Notes: generated by a model from the letters alone, not told the origin. A DNA stretch of 64,000 nucleotides from Streptomyces capitiformicae (GCF_002214185.1 NZ_CP022161.1:9865486-9929485); one strand, 5' to 3'. Counted from the stretch's first letter, positions 53,117 through 63,972 are shown. A program made the numbers and translations.

Positions 53117-53433
53117 GTGCCGAGACCCACGACCGGCTGGAGGGTTTCGACACCACCATCCACGCCCCGAACCGGCTGCGCATCTGCGCCCTCCTGGACG
53201 CCGCGGGCGAGGCGGAGTTCGGCCTGGTCCAACAGCAACTCGACCTCTCCGCCTCCGTGCTGAGCAAGCACGTCACCGTGCTGATGGACGCCGGCTACGT
53301 CGAGCAGCGCAAGGCCGTCCGCGACACCCGGCAGCGAGTGTGGCTCCGGCTGACCCGGCGAGGCCGGGATGCATATCAGGGGCACCTCGCGGCACTGCGG
53401 GCGATCGTGGGGCCGTCGGATCCGGCTCTCTGA
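53113..53433 (+). CDS. Winged-helix (MarR/ArsR-like) transcriptional regulator
   Basis: 106 residues from GTG 53113. The compact wHTH domain is IHAPNRLRICALLDAAGEAE, FGLVQQQLDLSASVLSKHVT (recognition helix) and DAGYVEQRKAVRDTRQRVWL (wing). It is the short YjjM-like type that binds as a dimer. Translational coupling to the membrane-protein gene and the two palindromes ahead of that gene suggest it represses its own operon, possibly in response to a ligand handled by the membrane protein. Confidence 0.88.
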   Translation: MSAETHDRLEGFDTTIHAPNRLRICALLDAAGEAEFGLVQQQLDLSASVLSKHVTVLMDAGYVEQRKAVRDTRQRVWLRLTRRGRDAYQGHLAALRAIVGPSDPAL

Positions 53434-53837
53434 TCACGATCGGAGACGGATGGGGACCGCGGCGGCGCCAGTGCCGACGCAGACGCATCTGAGTCAAGCC
53501 CGGAGGTCGTCCGCCGCGTGAACCTCGTTGCAGGCGGGCGGCCTTGGACGGCTGAAGCGGGCAGCCCTTTGAGCCAGTCGGAACCTTGTGGCACCGGACG
53601 GCTTGGCGAGGCACGGGTCTCTGGTGTCGCTCCCATGTGCTGAATGCCCGGACTCCCATGCCAGTCCGGTGCCAGGAGCCAGTGCAGGACGAAGCGTTGG
53701 GGAACCCCAGCCGACGTGCGGCTGGGGTTCCTCGAGGCGGTGCGTGTCGGTCAGCACGTGGAGTTGCCCGGGCCGTGAACGGCTCGTCTACGTGTCGGCG
53801 GACCGCACCACATCGCGATCACCGTGGATCAGGCGGG
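53434..53837. other. Intergenic region between convergent genes
   Basis: 404 bp with no gene. The only clear element is the hairpin at 53701-53731; the rest shows nothing I can support. Confidence 0.5.
53701..53731. terminator. Strong hairpin terminator
   Basis: Perfect 13-bp inverted repeat GGAACCCCAGCCG / CGGCTGGGGTTCC with a 5-nt loop, about 107 bp beyond the stop of the leftward xylanase gene and 270 bp beyond the stop of the regulator gene. Confidence 0.82.
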
Positions 53838-56285
<2,448 letters not shown>

Positions 56286-56544
56286 CTAGTGCAGCGGGCC
56301 TTGGTCTGGGACCCGGGTACCTGCCAGTGGGCTCCACGCCCAAGAAGGTTGCCGTGATCGGGAAGGAATCATGTCGAGCCGGAGATCGGCGCGGCCCTCA
56401 TCCCGTCGGGGCGAAACCGCCCCGGACTCCGGCCGGCTCTGGACGGGGATCAGGTTGGCTGCCGTTCCGGGTGATGCGAGACCGGCAGGTGAGCTGCTCG
56501 ATCAGGCACCCACCACTCCAATCCTCTTGGCAAGCGCCCTGTAG

Positions 56545-57006
56545 TCACGACGCCCCGTGGCGCCCCCGGTCGCGGCGGCGCAGCAGGAGCAGGCCGCCGG
56601 CGACGGCGGTGGCGCCCGCGGCGGCCGCCCATCCGACGATCTCGCTGGAGCCGGTCGCGGCGAGGTCGTCCCCCGTGGTGGGGGAGGCGGAAGCGGAGGC
56701 CGACGCGGTGGCCGTCTGGGGTCGCGGGTCGGAGGCGGCGCCCGAGGCCGAAGCCGAGGCCGAAGCCGAGGCCGAGGCCGAGGCCGAAGCGGCGGGCTTC
56801 GGGGTGGCCTTGGTGTCCGTCGCCTTGTGTTCACTGCCCTGCGCAGCGAGGGAACGCGGCCTGCCGACGTGGCTCGCGAGATTCACCTGCGGCCTGCCGA
56901 TCTCAACGACCTGATCTTCGGGCTCGTTGTCACCGCGCAGGAGGGAGGGGGGCAACGGCACGGCGGTGGACACAACCGGCCGCTGCTGTCTGTGGTCCGC
57001 TGACAT
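56545..57006 (-). CDS. LAXTG sortase substrate, short or truncated cell-wall protein
   Basis: 153 residues from ATG 57006, without a signal peptide. The C-terminus has the class-E sortase signal LAATG (after TTGDD), a hydrophobic helix (IVGWAAAAGATAVAGGLLLL) and a basic tail (RRRDRGRHGAS). Ahead of it is an (Ala-Ser)n spacer of about 17 residues encoded by a hexanucleotide repeat at about 56745-56793, and a second SASAS block. The N-terminal part (SADHRQQRPVVSTAVPLPPS, LASHVGRPRSLAAQGSEHKA) is not a known domain. The missing export signal suggests a truncated gene. Confidence 0.6.
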   Translation of the reverse strand: MSADHRQQRPVVSTAVPLPPSLLRGDNEPEDQVVEIGRPQVNLASHVGRPRSLAAQGSEHKATDTKATPKPAASASASASASASASASGAASDPRPQTATASASASASPTTGDDLAATGSSEIVGWAAAAGATAVAGGLLLLRRRDRGRHGAS

Positions 57007-57181
57007 GCCGTCCGGCGAGAGCGAGGGCCGGATCCGCGGACTACTCGTCGACCTCGGCGTGGGCTCCAGCGCATGACACCCGCTACGGCTGTGCGTCTCC
57101 CCGCGCCGCAGCCTGGCGACGAGGCGGCGTTGGGGGAGCCGTCGGCGAAGGGGCCGAGCACGCCTCATCCGTGAACTGCTG

Positions 57182-57471
57182 CTTTGGGTAAACGACTTCG
57201 CAGCCACACCATGAGGTAGTGTCGCAGGTCACACGAAATGCGTCGCGCCATTTGAGACGCTTGCGGGGTGAGTTACCCAAAGAGGCCCGTGAACACCCCT
57301 GAAGTGGCCGCTTCACCTCGACTTAGGGCACGCAGAGGGCGCGAAGCCCTCAAAATGGTCTAGGCAACAAGCAACCCCAGGCCGCTGACCTGGGGTTTCA
57401 TCATGGAGCGGGTGACGAGAATCGAACTCGCGCTCTCAGCTTGGGAAGCCACGACGCTTGCAGAGCTGGGT
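57182..57471. repeat. Direct repeat copy 1: tRNA-Gly 3' end, terminator and flank (att-like)
   Basis: On the minus strand, 57404-57448 is the 3' half of a tRNA-Gly (anticodon region CTTCCCAAG, T-loop GTTCGATTC, acceptor CACCCGCT and CCA). The 5' half is absent. Directly downstream of it (57373-57397) is the hairpin AACCCCAGG / CCTGGGGTT. The 45-nt tRNA part and the hairpin are identical to copy 2 at 61.1 kb, and the flank from 57182 shows diverged similarity. This is the structure expected of an attachment site left by integration into a tRNA gene. Confidence 0.75.
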
Positions 57472-57941
57472 AGCTTCTGACCTGGGCGTATGGGCTTTGA
57501 CGTGGTGCCCGAGAGCGCAGGATCGCGCCGCTGTTGATGCCGCGGACATTACACCTGGCGTGGCGTCAGTGTCTCAGCTGTTGGGAATCATTCTGACGGA
57601 TATGGCAGGCCCTATTTCCTACGTCGGGCTGGTGATGGAGTAGTGACAGGAACGCTGTCTCAGCGGCTTACCGTGCTCCTGTGCTCTTGATGCGCCCTCG
57701 CGCGCGTCTGACACAGCACGGATGAACCAGGCACCCAGGTCAGGTACTTCTCACCCACGATGCCATCGTTGTGGGTGAAGACGTGCAGGGGGCCCAGGTT
57801 TCGAGGAGGCGGTGTCACGTCTGGCGATGACCTGCGGCTGGTGGCCGAAGGACACGGTCGACCTGACCGGTACCCGCTGCTCGCCCTGGCCCGGTACATC
57901 GAGGCAGGCCCCGAACAGCACGCACCTCGAGGTTGGCAGGC
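57472..57941. other. No recognisable gene
   Basis: 470 bp next to the tRNA-Gly repeat inside the cassette. ORFs in it are short, and none has a convincing start, codon bias or family similarity. Confidence 0.45.
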
Positions 57942-58169
57942 TCACCGTGCTGGCGGCTCGCTGGTTGGCGGTCCGCCCTGCGGCTCCGCGCCCCCCACCG
58001 CGCGCAACGAGGCAGCGAGAATTTGGCAAACCTCAACTCGCTGCCCTTGATCGGAGCCCTCCAGGAGCCGCTCCAAGAGGCGAATGACCGCCAGGTCCCG
58101 CCCGCAGCGCGCGATCACGCCAAGGACCACGCATGCCGTCATTCCAAGCATGGCTGCAGACAGGGTCAT
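57942..58169 (-). CDS. Small cassette-borne hypothetical protein
   Basis: 75 residues from ATG 58169, which overlaps the stop of the upstream unknown gene (ATGA). A hydrophobic N-terminal helix (LSAAMLGMTACVVLGVIARC) is followed by an amphipathic region (RDLAVIRLLERLLEGSDQGQ, RVEVCQILAASLRAV) and a Pro-rich tail. It resembles short membrane-anchored proteins of actinomycete plasmids and integrative elements. Unknown function. Confidence 0.5.
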   Translation of the reverse strand: MTLSAAMLGMTACVVLGVIARCGRDLAVIRLLERLLEGSDQGQRVEVCQILAASLRAVGGAEPQGGPPTSEPPAR

Positions 58170-59065
58170 GACTCGTAACCCTTCCGGATGTACTCGGCGA
58201 TCTCCGCTGCCCCGCGGCCGCACAAGCATGAGTTGTGGCGATTCAAGATCACTGTGCGATCGCCGAGGTGAGCAGAGTGGCGAGAGAGCAACTCGATCGC
58301 CTGCCTCCGTGGCAAACCGTCGGCGATGCCGTGAGCCAAGAGATTCGCACAGAGGGTTTCCATAGTGTCACCGCAGCACCACTCGATAACAAGATCGCCG
58401 GAGTGGTGCGTGTAGCAGTTCGCGAACCCGTGCGGCTCTGCCGTCCTGTTCACCACTCCTGGGCAACGCAGAATTCGACTCAACAACAGATCGCGTACCC
58501 GTAGGTCCGCGCTGCCTCCCGAGTCCACCCACTCTTCGGCTTCCTGCCCTTCCTCGCGAGAGAGGCCGCCAGGAGCGCGCTGCCACAGAAGCACTTCACC
58601 ATCGCGCGCGGAAGGCAGACGCATGCGGCTGTGATCGGTACGTGTCACAGTGACTTGGGCCGCGCTGAGCGCGTCGTGGAGAACCACGCGCTCGTTGCTT
58701 CCCCGGACGCGAAGCCCGGGGACCCCGCGGACGCCTCCGTAGAAGTGATCGAACCGCGGCAGAAGCTCACGAAGAAACTCGTCCGCCATCTCGGACTCCA
58801 AGGTGAGGTGCAAGCCCTGAGCGTCTGGCTTCGCTTCTCGCACGCCGAGAAGAGCACCGTTGAGTTGTCGATCCTTGAAGCCGCTTGCCAACACATGTGC
58901 TAGGTGCGCTTCCAGCCGACGCTGATGAGGATCGGTGGCATCTGTGACCGAGGACCCGAGATAGACGTTGGCCTGCCGGGCCAGCCTGGAAGCGGTCGAG
59001 AGCGTGAGTGACGTCTGGTTACGGATCTTCTTGGCCAGACGATTAGTGTTGCGTGAGCTGGACAT
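58166..59065 (-). CDS. Unknown cassette-borne protein with Cys/His-rich C-terminus
   Basis: 299 residues from ATG 59065 (AAGGAAGGGG upstream). The N-terminus (SSSRNTNRLAKKIRNQTSLT, LSTASRLARQANVYLGSSV) resembles the starts of small DNA-associated proteins of Streptomyces mobile elements. The middle (LEAHLAHVLASGFKDRQLNG, EMADEFLRELLPRFDHFYGG) is alpha/beta. The C-terminal third carries CYTHHSGDLVIEWCCGDTME and HNSCLCGRG, a possible metal or redox site. I do not recognise the family. It is coupled to the 75-residue gene and lies between the two tRNA-Gly repeats. Confidence 0.65.
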   Translation of the reverse strand: MSSSRNTNRLAKKIRNQTSLTLSTASRLARQANVYLGSSVTDATDPHQRRLEAHLAHVLASGFKDRQLNGALLGVREAKPDAQGLHLTLESEMADEFLRELLPRFDHFYGGVRGVPGLRVRGSNERVVLHDALSAAQVTVTRTDHSRMRLPSARDGEVLLWQRAPGGLSREEGQEAEEWVDSGGSADLRVRDLLLSRILRCPGVVNRTAEPHGFANCYTHHSGDLVIEWCCGDTMETLCANLLAHGIADGLPRRQAIELLSRHSAHLGDRTVILNRHNSCLCGRGAAEIAEYIRKGYES

Positions 59066-59567
59066 ACATCGCCCCTTCCTTTTGCCGCCCGGCGACGACA
59101 GGAGAGACAGATCGGATGTCCAAAGGCGTACTGACTGCCAACTGCGGGTGACTCTCAAGAGCCCACTGCTCGCTCCGGCGCCGGGACCGGATGTAGCGAG
59201 ACACGCTGCCGCAGCAGCGCCGCACACAAGGTACACCAGGATGTTGCACTCGACTCGGCGAATGGACGGGTGTGAGTGCCAGGCGGAGCCGCCCGGTGTC
59301 TTGTTCACCGCGCGTACGAGGCGTCTGAACTGGGTGGTCCAGCCGAAGCCCTCATCGGGCTACCCGACGGTCATCGCCTCTCGCCGGCCTGGCTCTGTCC
59401 GCGAGAACGGCAGCGGATGTACACCGGTTTGGGAGGCAGCCGCCACCCGAGAGGGAATCGAAATGTTCACGGGTTTCGACAGCAGCACTGGCACGGAGAG
59501 GTTGCTGCTGGGTGCGATGGCCGACGCCGTCGGGGTCTGGTGCCCTGACCGCATCGGTGCGCCGGCT
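59066..59567. other. Intergenic region within the cassette
   Basis: 502 bp between two leftward genes. It probably carries the promoter of the 299-residue gene. Nothing else is recognisable. Confidence 0.4.
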
Positions 59568-59864
59568 TCAGGCAGGTGGAAGTGGCCCTGCGACGGTGAC
59601 CGTGCCGGTCCACCAGTCCGGTTGATCGGGTGCTTGCCAGAGGACGTCGGGCCGGCGGTGGGTTGGTTCCTCCGCCTTCTGAACCAGGGCCGCCTGCGCG
59701 ATGTCCGGCTCGGACGAGGGCGGAGGACCAGCGAGAGTGCCGTGGGCGATGCCGGCCGGCCCGGTGAAGTGGACGGCGTACCTCCATCCGTCCGCAGTCC
59801 GGTACAGGACGAGGCTGGTCGGCGTCCCGAAGGTGCGCCAGTACGGCCGCCGTTTGCTCGCCAT
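59568..59864 (-). CDS. Small cassette-borne hypothetical protein
   Basis: 98 residues from ATG 59864 (ASKRRPYWRTFGTPTSLVLY, RTADGWRYAVHFTGPAGIAH, EEPTHRRPDVLWQAPDQPDW, ending TVTVAGPLPPA). It has a regular beta-strand pattern with several tryptophans and gene-like codon bias. It resembles small proteins seen on actinomycete plasmids and ICEs. No function can be given. Confidence 0.55.
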   Translation of the reverse strand: MASKRRPYWRTFGTPTSLVLYRTADGWRYAVHFTGPAGIAHGTLAGPPPSSEPDIAQAALVQKAEEPTHRRPDVLWQAPDQPDWWTGTVTVAGPLPPA

Positions 59865-59989
59865 GCCGGCACGGTACTGCGGACTCACCGCCCATCCGGC
59901 GCGTCCGGCGTCACCGCGGACGTACGCGCCCCCAACCGTCCGGATAAACGGATGGTCGGGGGCGAGCGTGACGCGGCAGGATACTCCGC

Positions 59990-60562
59990 ATGACCTTGCC
60001 CACCCCCGAGCTGCACACCGCCCGCCTGCGACTGCGGCCGTTCACCGACGCCGACGCGGCGTCGCTCTACGCGCTGCACAGCAGCGCCAACGTGCTGCGC
60101 TACTGGGACTCCCCGCCGTGGACCGAACCGGCCCGCGCCCAGCGCTTCATCGCGACCGGCCGGACGATCGAGGAGGAAGGCACGGGAGCGCGGGTGGCCG
60201 TCGACCGCGTCTCCGACGGCGCATTTATCGGCTGGTGCGGCCTGACCAGCTGGAACCCGGACTTCCGTAGCGCGTCCCTGGGCTACGTGTTCGACGCCGC
60301 CGCGTGGGGCCACGGCTACGCCACGGAGACCGCGCACGCCGTCCTGCGGTGGGCGTTCGACACCCTGGACCTGAACCGCGTCCAGGCCGAGACCGACACC
60401 CGCAACGTGGCGTCCGCCCGGGTCCTGGAGAAGCTCGGCTTCGTCCGCGAAGGCACCCTCCGCGAGGACTGCGTCGTCAACGGCGACGTCTCCGACTCCT
60501 GGGTCTTCGGCCTCCTCCGCCGCGAGTGGCACCCGACGGCCACGCCGACGGCCGGTCGCTAG
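59990..60562 (+). CDS. GNAT N-acetyltransferase (RimJ/RimL type)
   Basis: 190 residues from ATG 59990. GNAT motifs are HTARLRLRPFTDADAASLYA (N-terminal), LGYVFDAAAWGHGYATETAH (acetyl-CoA pyrophosphate loop region) and NRVQAETDTRNVASARVLEK followed by LGFVREGTLRED. RimJ/RimL-like enzymes acetylate ribosomal-protein N-termini, amino compounds or antibiotics. It is the only rightward gene inside the repeat-bounded cassette and might be a resistance or fitness cargo. Confidence 0.88.
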   Translation: MTLPTPELHTARLRLRPFTDADAASLYALHSSANVLRYWDSPPWTEPARAQRFIATGRTIEEEGTGARVAVDRVSDGAFIGWCGLTSWNPDFRSASLGYVFDAAAWGHGYATETAHAVLRWAFDTLDLNRVQAETDTRNVASARVLEKLGFVREGTLREDCVVNGDVSDSWVFGLLRREWHPTATPTAGR

Positions 60563-60888
60563 GACCGAGACCTGCCCCACCCGCGCACGCCGACGAGGCC
60601 GTTGCCGCTGGGCGACCACAGTAAGGATGGCCCGTCGCTCCCGTTCTGCCTGCTGTCTCGCTCTCTCGGCCCGAGCCCTCGCCTCCTCTGCGGCGGCTTC
60701 GCGCTCTGCTCCAGTGGCATGGTGTCGGCAGCCCTTACCGATCTCCTGCGGGAGCTTGCATGGCGTCCCCTTCTTCGTGGGGCGACCTCAGCGCGCTGCC
60801 GTTCGGCGTCTTCGGGAACGGTCGTACCTGGTGGGCATGCCGGGCATTGTGAACCACCCGGCCACACCGGCGCCGTGCAACCGGCCCT
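60563..60888. other. No recognisable gene
   Basis: 326 bp between the acetyltransferase gene and the second tRNA-Gly repeat. Open frames exist on both strands but none shows convincing protein-like sequence. Confidence 0.4.
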
Positions 60889-61165
60889 TTGCGTAAGCGA
60901 CTTGGTTCGCCATTTGCTCGACTTGTGGTGCGGGTCAGATGAAATGCGTCTCGCTATTTGAGGCGAACGAGGGTCGGGGGGTGCAAAGTGATGCCCGGGG
61001 ACCCTGGAGATGGCCGCTCGACCCCGACTTAGGGCACGCGGAGGGCATGCAACCCCCAAATTGGACTAGACAACAAACAAACCCCAGGCCGCTGACCTGG
61101 GGTTTCAAATGGAGCGGGTGACGAGAATCGAACTCGCGCTCTCAGCTTGGGAAGCGCCGGCGCTT
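60889..61165. repeat. Direct repeat copy 2: tRNA-Gly 3' end, terminator and flank (att-like)
   Basis: 61110-61154 (minus strand) is identical over 45 nt to the tRNA-Gly 3' fragment at 57404-57448, again without the 5' half. The hairpin AACCCCAGG / CCTGGGGTT is at 61080-61104. The flank from 60889 is similar to copy 1, for example GACTTAGGGCACGC and GAAATGCGTC in both. The two copies have the same orientation and bracket 3.7 kb. Confidence 0.75.
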
Positions 61166-61230
61166 GGGAGGGCTCTATCGCTCTGGCCTGCGCAGATTCC
61201 TTCTCTGTCGGTCGTCCTGCAGGTCGGTTC

Positions 61231-61288
61231 GCACCGCTGTTGACCGCGGTTGTCCGCTCTTACGGGCACGGATTGGGCACGGCCTCGG
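61231..61288. repeat. 58-bp dispersed repeat, copy 1
   Basis: GCACCGCTGTTGACCGCGGT onward, ending GGGCACGGCCTCGG, recurs at 63632-63689 in the same orientation with 4 mismatches in 58. It lies 76 bp beyond the tRNA-Gly remnant. The rest of 61155-61483 holds nothing else recognisable. Confidence 0.8.
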
Positions 61289-61483
61289 CTTGTGGCGTGC
61301 GGCGGCATCATCGGTCCTGTGGGGAGCTGTCCCGGAGGACACGCGGCGGAGCCGTACAGACGACCTGTCAGCCGCAATCAGCGGCTTGAATCACTGCCGC
61401 ATGTATCTGTACGCGACGTCGGTATCTCGGGCTCTGCGCACCTGCGGCACCTGCGGCGCCGGTGCCGCAGGTGCGGGCAGACG

Positions 61484-61999
61484 TCAGTCGATGCGGGCGC
61501 AGAGGTCGTCCGTCGTCCCGTGTACCAGGTTCACGGCCTTGTACCCGACGGAGCTGATGTCCATGGCGTACACCCCGTCGATGATGTATAGGCCGCGCGG
61601 CAGGTTGCCCTTGCCCTCGCCGATGCCGACCAGCACCGGGCCGTGCACGGCCCAGAACTGGGAGCCGTCGGTTCGGTGCTCGACGATGGCCGAGCCCCTC
61701 GCGTCGGCGTCGTAGAAGGCGCCGGTGTCGGTGTTCGTGACCCGTACGACGAGATCGCCCTTGTACGCGACACGCTTCACGGTGCCGTCGGGGTAGGTGT
61801 CCAGGACGCGCTGCATCACCTCGTCGATGACGGGCTCGCCGTGAACAGGGAAGTCGCACCGCAGCCCGGCATCGATGTCCCATGGCGCGGAGGGCGCCGG
61901 CTCCCACCCGGTGCCGGTTCCGGCGGACGCGGCCGACGTGGGCTGCACTCCCAGAAGCACGGCGACAAGCACCAGCGGGGCGAGAACGGTTCGTCGCAT
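61484..61999 (-). CDS. Small secreted protein of unknown function
   Basis: 171 residues. Sec signal peptide 1-24 (RRTVLAPLVLVAVLLGVQPT, then SAASA), then a mature domain with LRCDFPVHGEPVIDEVMQRV, DGTVKRVAYKGDLVVRVTNT, DGSQFWAVHGPVLVGIGEGK and GLYIIDGVYAMDISSVGYKA. Two cysteines (LRCDF and the C-terminal DLCARID) could form a disulfide. It belongs to a widespread group of small Streptomyces secreted beta-sheet proteins. The start lies 144 bp from the divergent SARP-CGNR gene, its likely regulator. Confidence 0.75.
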   Translation of the reverse strand: MRRTVLAPLVLVAVLLGVQPTSAASAGTGTGWEPAPSAPWDIDAGLRCDFPVHGEPVIDEVMQRVLDTYPDGTVKRVAYKGDLVVRVTNTDTGAFYDADARGSAIVEHRTDGSQFWAVHGPVLVGIGEGKGNLPRGLYIIDGVYAMDISSVGYKAVNLVHGTTDDLCARID

Positions 62000-62143
62000 G
62001 ACTCTCCCTGGTCAGACGGGTGAAAGGAAAGGTTCCGCCGAAGAGACGGATGCCAGTGTCCCGTCGGCCTCTGACCAAACCCTCACCACTACCGCCACCG
62101 GCACGGACCGCGGACGCTCGGCCCTACTAGGCTGCCGAGCGCC

Positions 62144-63511
62144 ATGGAGTTCCAGTTGCTCGGTCCTTTCGCCGCCTGCCACGAGGGACGACAGGTGTTG
62201 GTGGGCAGCCGCCGCCAGGAGCGGTGTTTGCTGTCGGTCCTGCTGCTGCACGCGGGCCGCGCCGTGACGACCGAGCGCCTCATCGACCTGCTGTGGAACG
62301 GCGATGCGCCCGCCTCGGCCCGCGGCACCGTCCACACCTACGTAGGTCGATTGCGTGCCGCTCTCAAGCCGTACGGAGTGCCGGTCGAAACCCGGCATGA
62401 CGGCTACGCCGTCGAGCAGGGCCCTCATACGATCGACGCGCAGGAGTTCACCTTCCTCGTCCGGCAGGCGGCCGATGCCGGTGACCCCGCGGAGCGAGTC
62501 CGCCTCTACGACCAGGCCCTCGGGCTGTGGCAGGGCCCGCTGCTCGCCGACGTGGCCGACGACCGGCTGCGCACCCGCCTCGGCGGTCCCCTCGACGAAC
62601 TGCGCCTGACCGCCGTGGAGCGGCGGGCGGAGGCGCAGCTCACCATGGGTCTGCACGACCGCGTCGTGGCGGATCTGACCCCGCTGGCCGAGGAGCATCC
62701 AGGGCGGGAACGGCTGGTCGCTGCCCAGATGACCGCTCTCTACCGCGGCGGCCGCCAGGGCGACGCCCTGGCGCTGTACCGCAGCACACGCAAGGCGCTG
62801 GTGACCGAGTTCGGTATCGAACCGGGCGCGGAACTGCAGACGCTGCACGACCGCATGTTGCATGGCGACCACCGGCTGGACCGGCCTCCCGGACCCGTAT
62901 ACGCCGTGCGGGTCGACGACCAATGGCTGCCATGGAGCACGAGCGGACACCCCGCCCTGGAGTTCTGCAACACCTACGCGGGCTGGGGCGGGGACCAGCT
63001 GCCGGGATCGGAGTGGCTGCGCGGCTACGCCACGCTGGCCGTATGGACCGGCCATATGGACCTGGTCGAGGAGAGGCTGGTCACTCGGCTGCGGGAACAG
63101 GCGCTGCGGCACCCCGACGAGGCTGCCGCCACCCTCGCCGAGGCTCGGCAGTTCCGTACGAACCTGTATGCCTGTCTGACCGATCCGGAGGACGCCCGTG
63201 CCTTCAAGGCGGTGGCCGGCGCGGTGGAGGACGCTGCCAGGCACTCGGTCTTCACCCGTGGCGAGGACGGCCTCGGACGCTGGCAGCCCTCACCCTCCGC
63301 CGGTTTGCGCCTGCCCGTGTGCGCGGTTGCCCGTAGCGCGGGCGAACTGCTTGCGGATCCACGGCGCTTCACGGTCCGCAGTTGCCCCAGTGAGGACTGC
63401 GGCTGGCTGTTCCTCGACGCGAGCGGGCGGCGCAGATGGTGCAGCTTGGCGACCTGCGGCCGCAAACGGACGTCCAGCACGGGCACTGACACAGGCGCCG
63501 ACCAGCCCTGA
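62144..63511 (+). CDS. SARP-type regulator fused to a CGNR zinc-finger module
   Basis: 455 residues from ATG 62144. An OmpR-like winged helix (1-92: FQLLGPFAACHEGRQVLVGS, SARGTVHTYVGRLRAALKPY) and a bacterial transcriptional activation domain (about 95-245: DAQEFTFLVRQAADAGDPAE, ALALYRSTRKALVTEFGIEP) form a complete SARP. A CGNR-type ligand domain follows (about 268-400: STSGHPALEFCNTYAGWGGD), then the treble-clef zinc finger C414-x4-C419-x13-C433-x4-C438 (CPSEDCGWLFLDASGRRRWC and SLATCGRKR). The usual CGNR tetrapeptide reads CGRK. SARPs activate antibiotic genes; the added module could bring a second DNA contact or ligand control. Confidence 0.88.
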   Translation: MEFQLLGPFAACHEGRQVLVGSRRQERCLLSVLLLHAGRAVTTERLIDLLWNGDAPASARGTVHTYVGRLRAALKPYGVPVETRHDGYAVEQGPHTIDAQEFTFLVRQAADAGDPAERVRLYDQALGLWQGPLLADVADDRLRTRLGGPLDELRLTAVERRAEAQLTMGLHDRVVADLTPLAEEHPGRERLVAAQMTALYRGGRQGDALALYRSTRKALVTEFGIEPGAELQTLHDRMLHGDHRLDRPPGPVYAVRVDDQWLPWSTSGHPALEFCNTYAGWGGDQLPGSEWLRGYATLAVWTGHMDLVEERLVTRLREQALRHPDEAAATLAEARQFRTNLYACLTDPEDARAFKAVAGAVEDAARHSVFTRGEDGLGRWQPSPSAGLRLPVCAVARSAGELLADPRRFTVRSCPSEDCGWLFLDASGRRRWCSLATCGRKRTSSTGTDTGADQP

Positions 63512-63972
63512 CCCGTCACCGCAAGGGTCGTGGCACGGAGCAGGAAAGAAGGTCCTGGCGCCGCGTTCACGGTGCCGTCGTGGTGCACGCCGATCCACTG
63601 GTCCGGCTGGCATCGCTGCGTGGGCCAGGTCGCACCGCTGTTCACCGTGGTTGTCCGCTCCTACGGGCACGGATTGGGCACAGCCTCGGGATGCGCCTCT
63701 CGGCGGTGCCTCTGATCGGTGGAGAGCCGTACCCGATGGCGCGTCGACCGTCGCGTTCGGGTGGGCTGGGTGCGTAACCAGTCAGCAGTCCACATGCCTG
63801 GGCGGGGAGGGGCGCCGGCCGCGTTCGTGACGGGGTCCGAGGCGGTACTGGGCGCCTTCGAATCAGTGGCAGACACCATGCCGAGTCCCTCTTCTCGCGG
63901 TCTTCACGCGCGCTGCGCGTTCGATCGCGGCACGCGCGGTTACGGATAAGGGTTCGTCGTAGAATTTCTCGT
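63512..63972. other. Intergenic region with the second 58-bp repeat
   Basis: 461 bp without a supported gene. It contains copy 2 of the 58-bp repeat at 63632-63689. A less GC-rich patch (63940-63975) just ahead of ATG 63973 may be a promoter. Confidence 0.4.
63632..63689. repeat. 58-bp dispersed repeat, copy 2
   Basis: 54 of 58 positions match 61231-61288, same orientation. It shares TTGTCCGCTC and TACGGGCACGGATTGGGCAC. The two copies bracket the secreted-protein/SARP-CGNR gene pair. Confidence 0.8.

Noticed and set aside
57404..57448. A functional tRNA-Gly gene at 57.4 kb (and at 61.1 kb)
   Set aside because: Only the 3' half is present; the sequence on the other side of the anticodon has no matching 5' acceptor stem or D-arm.
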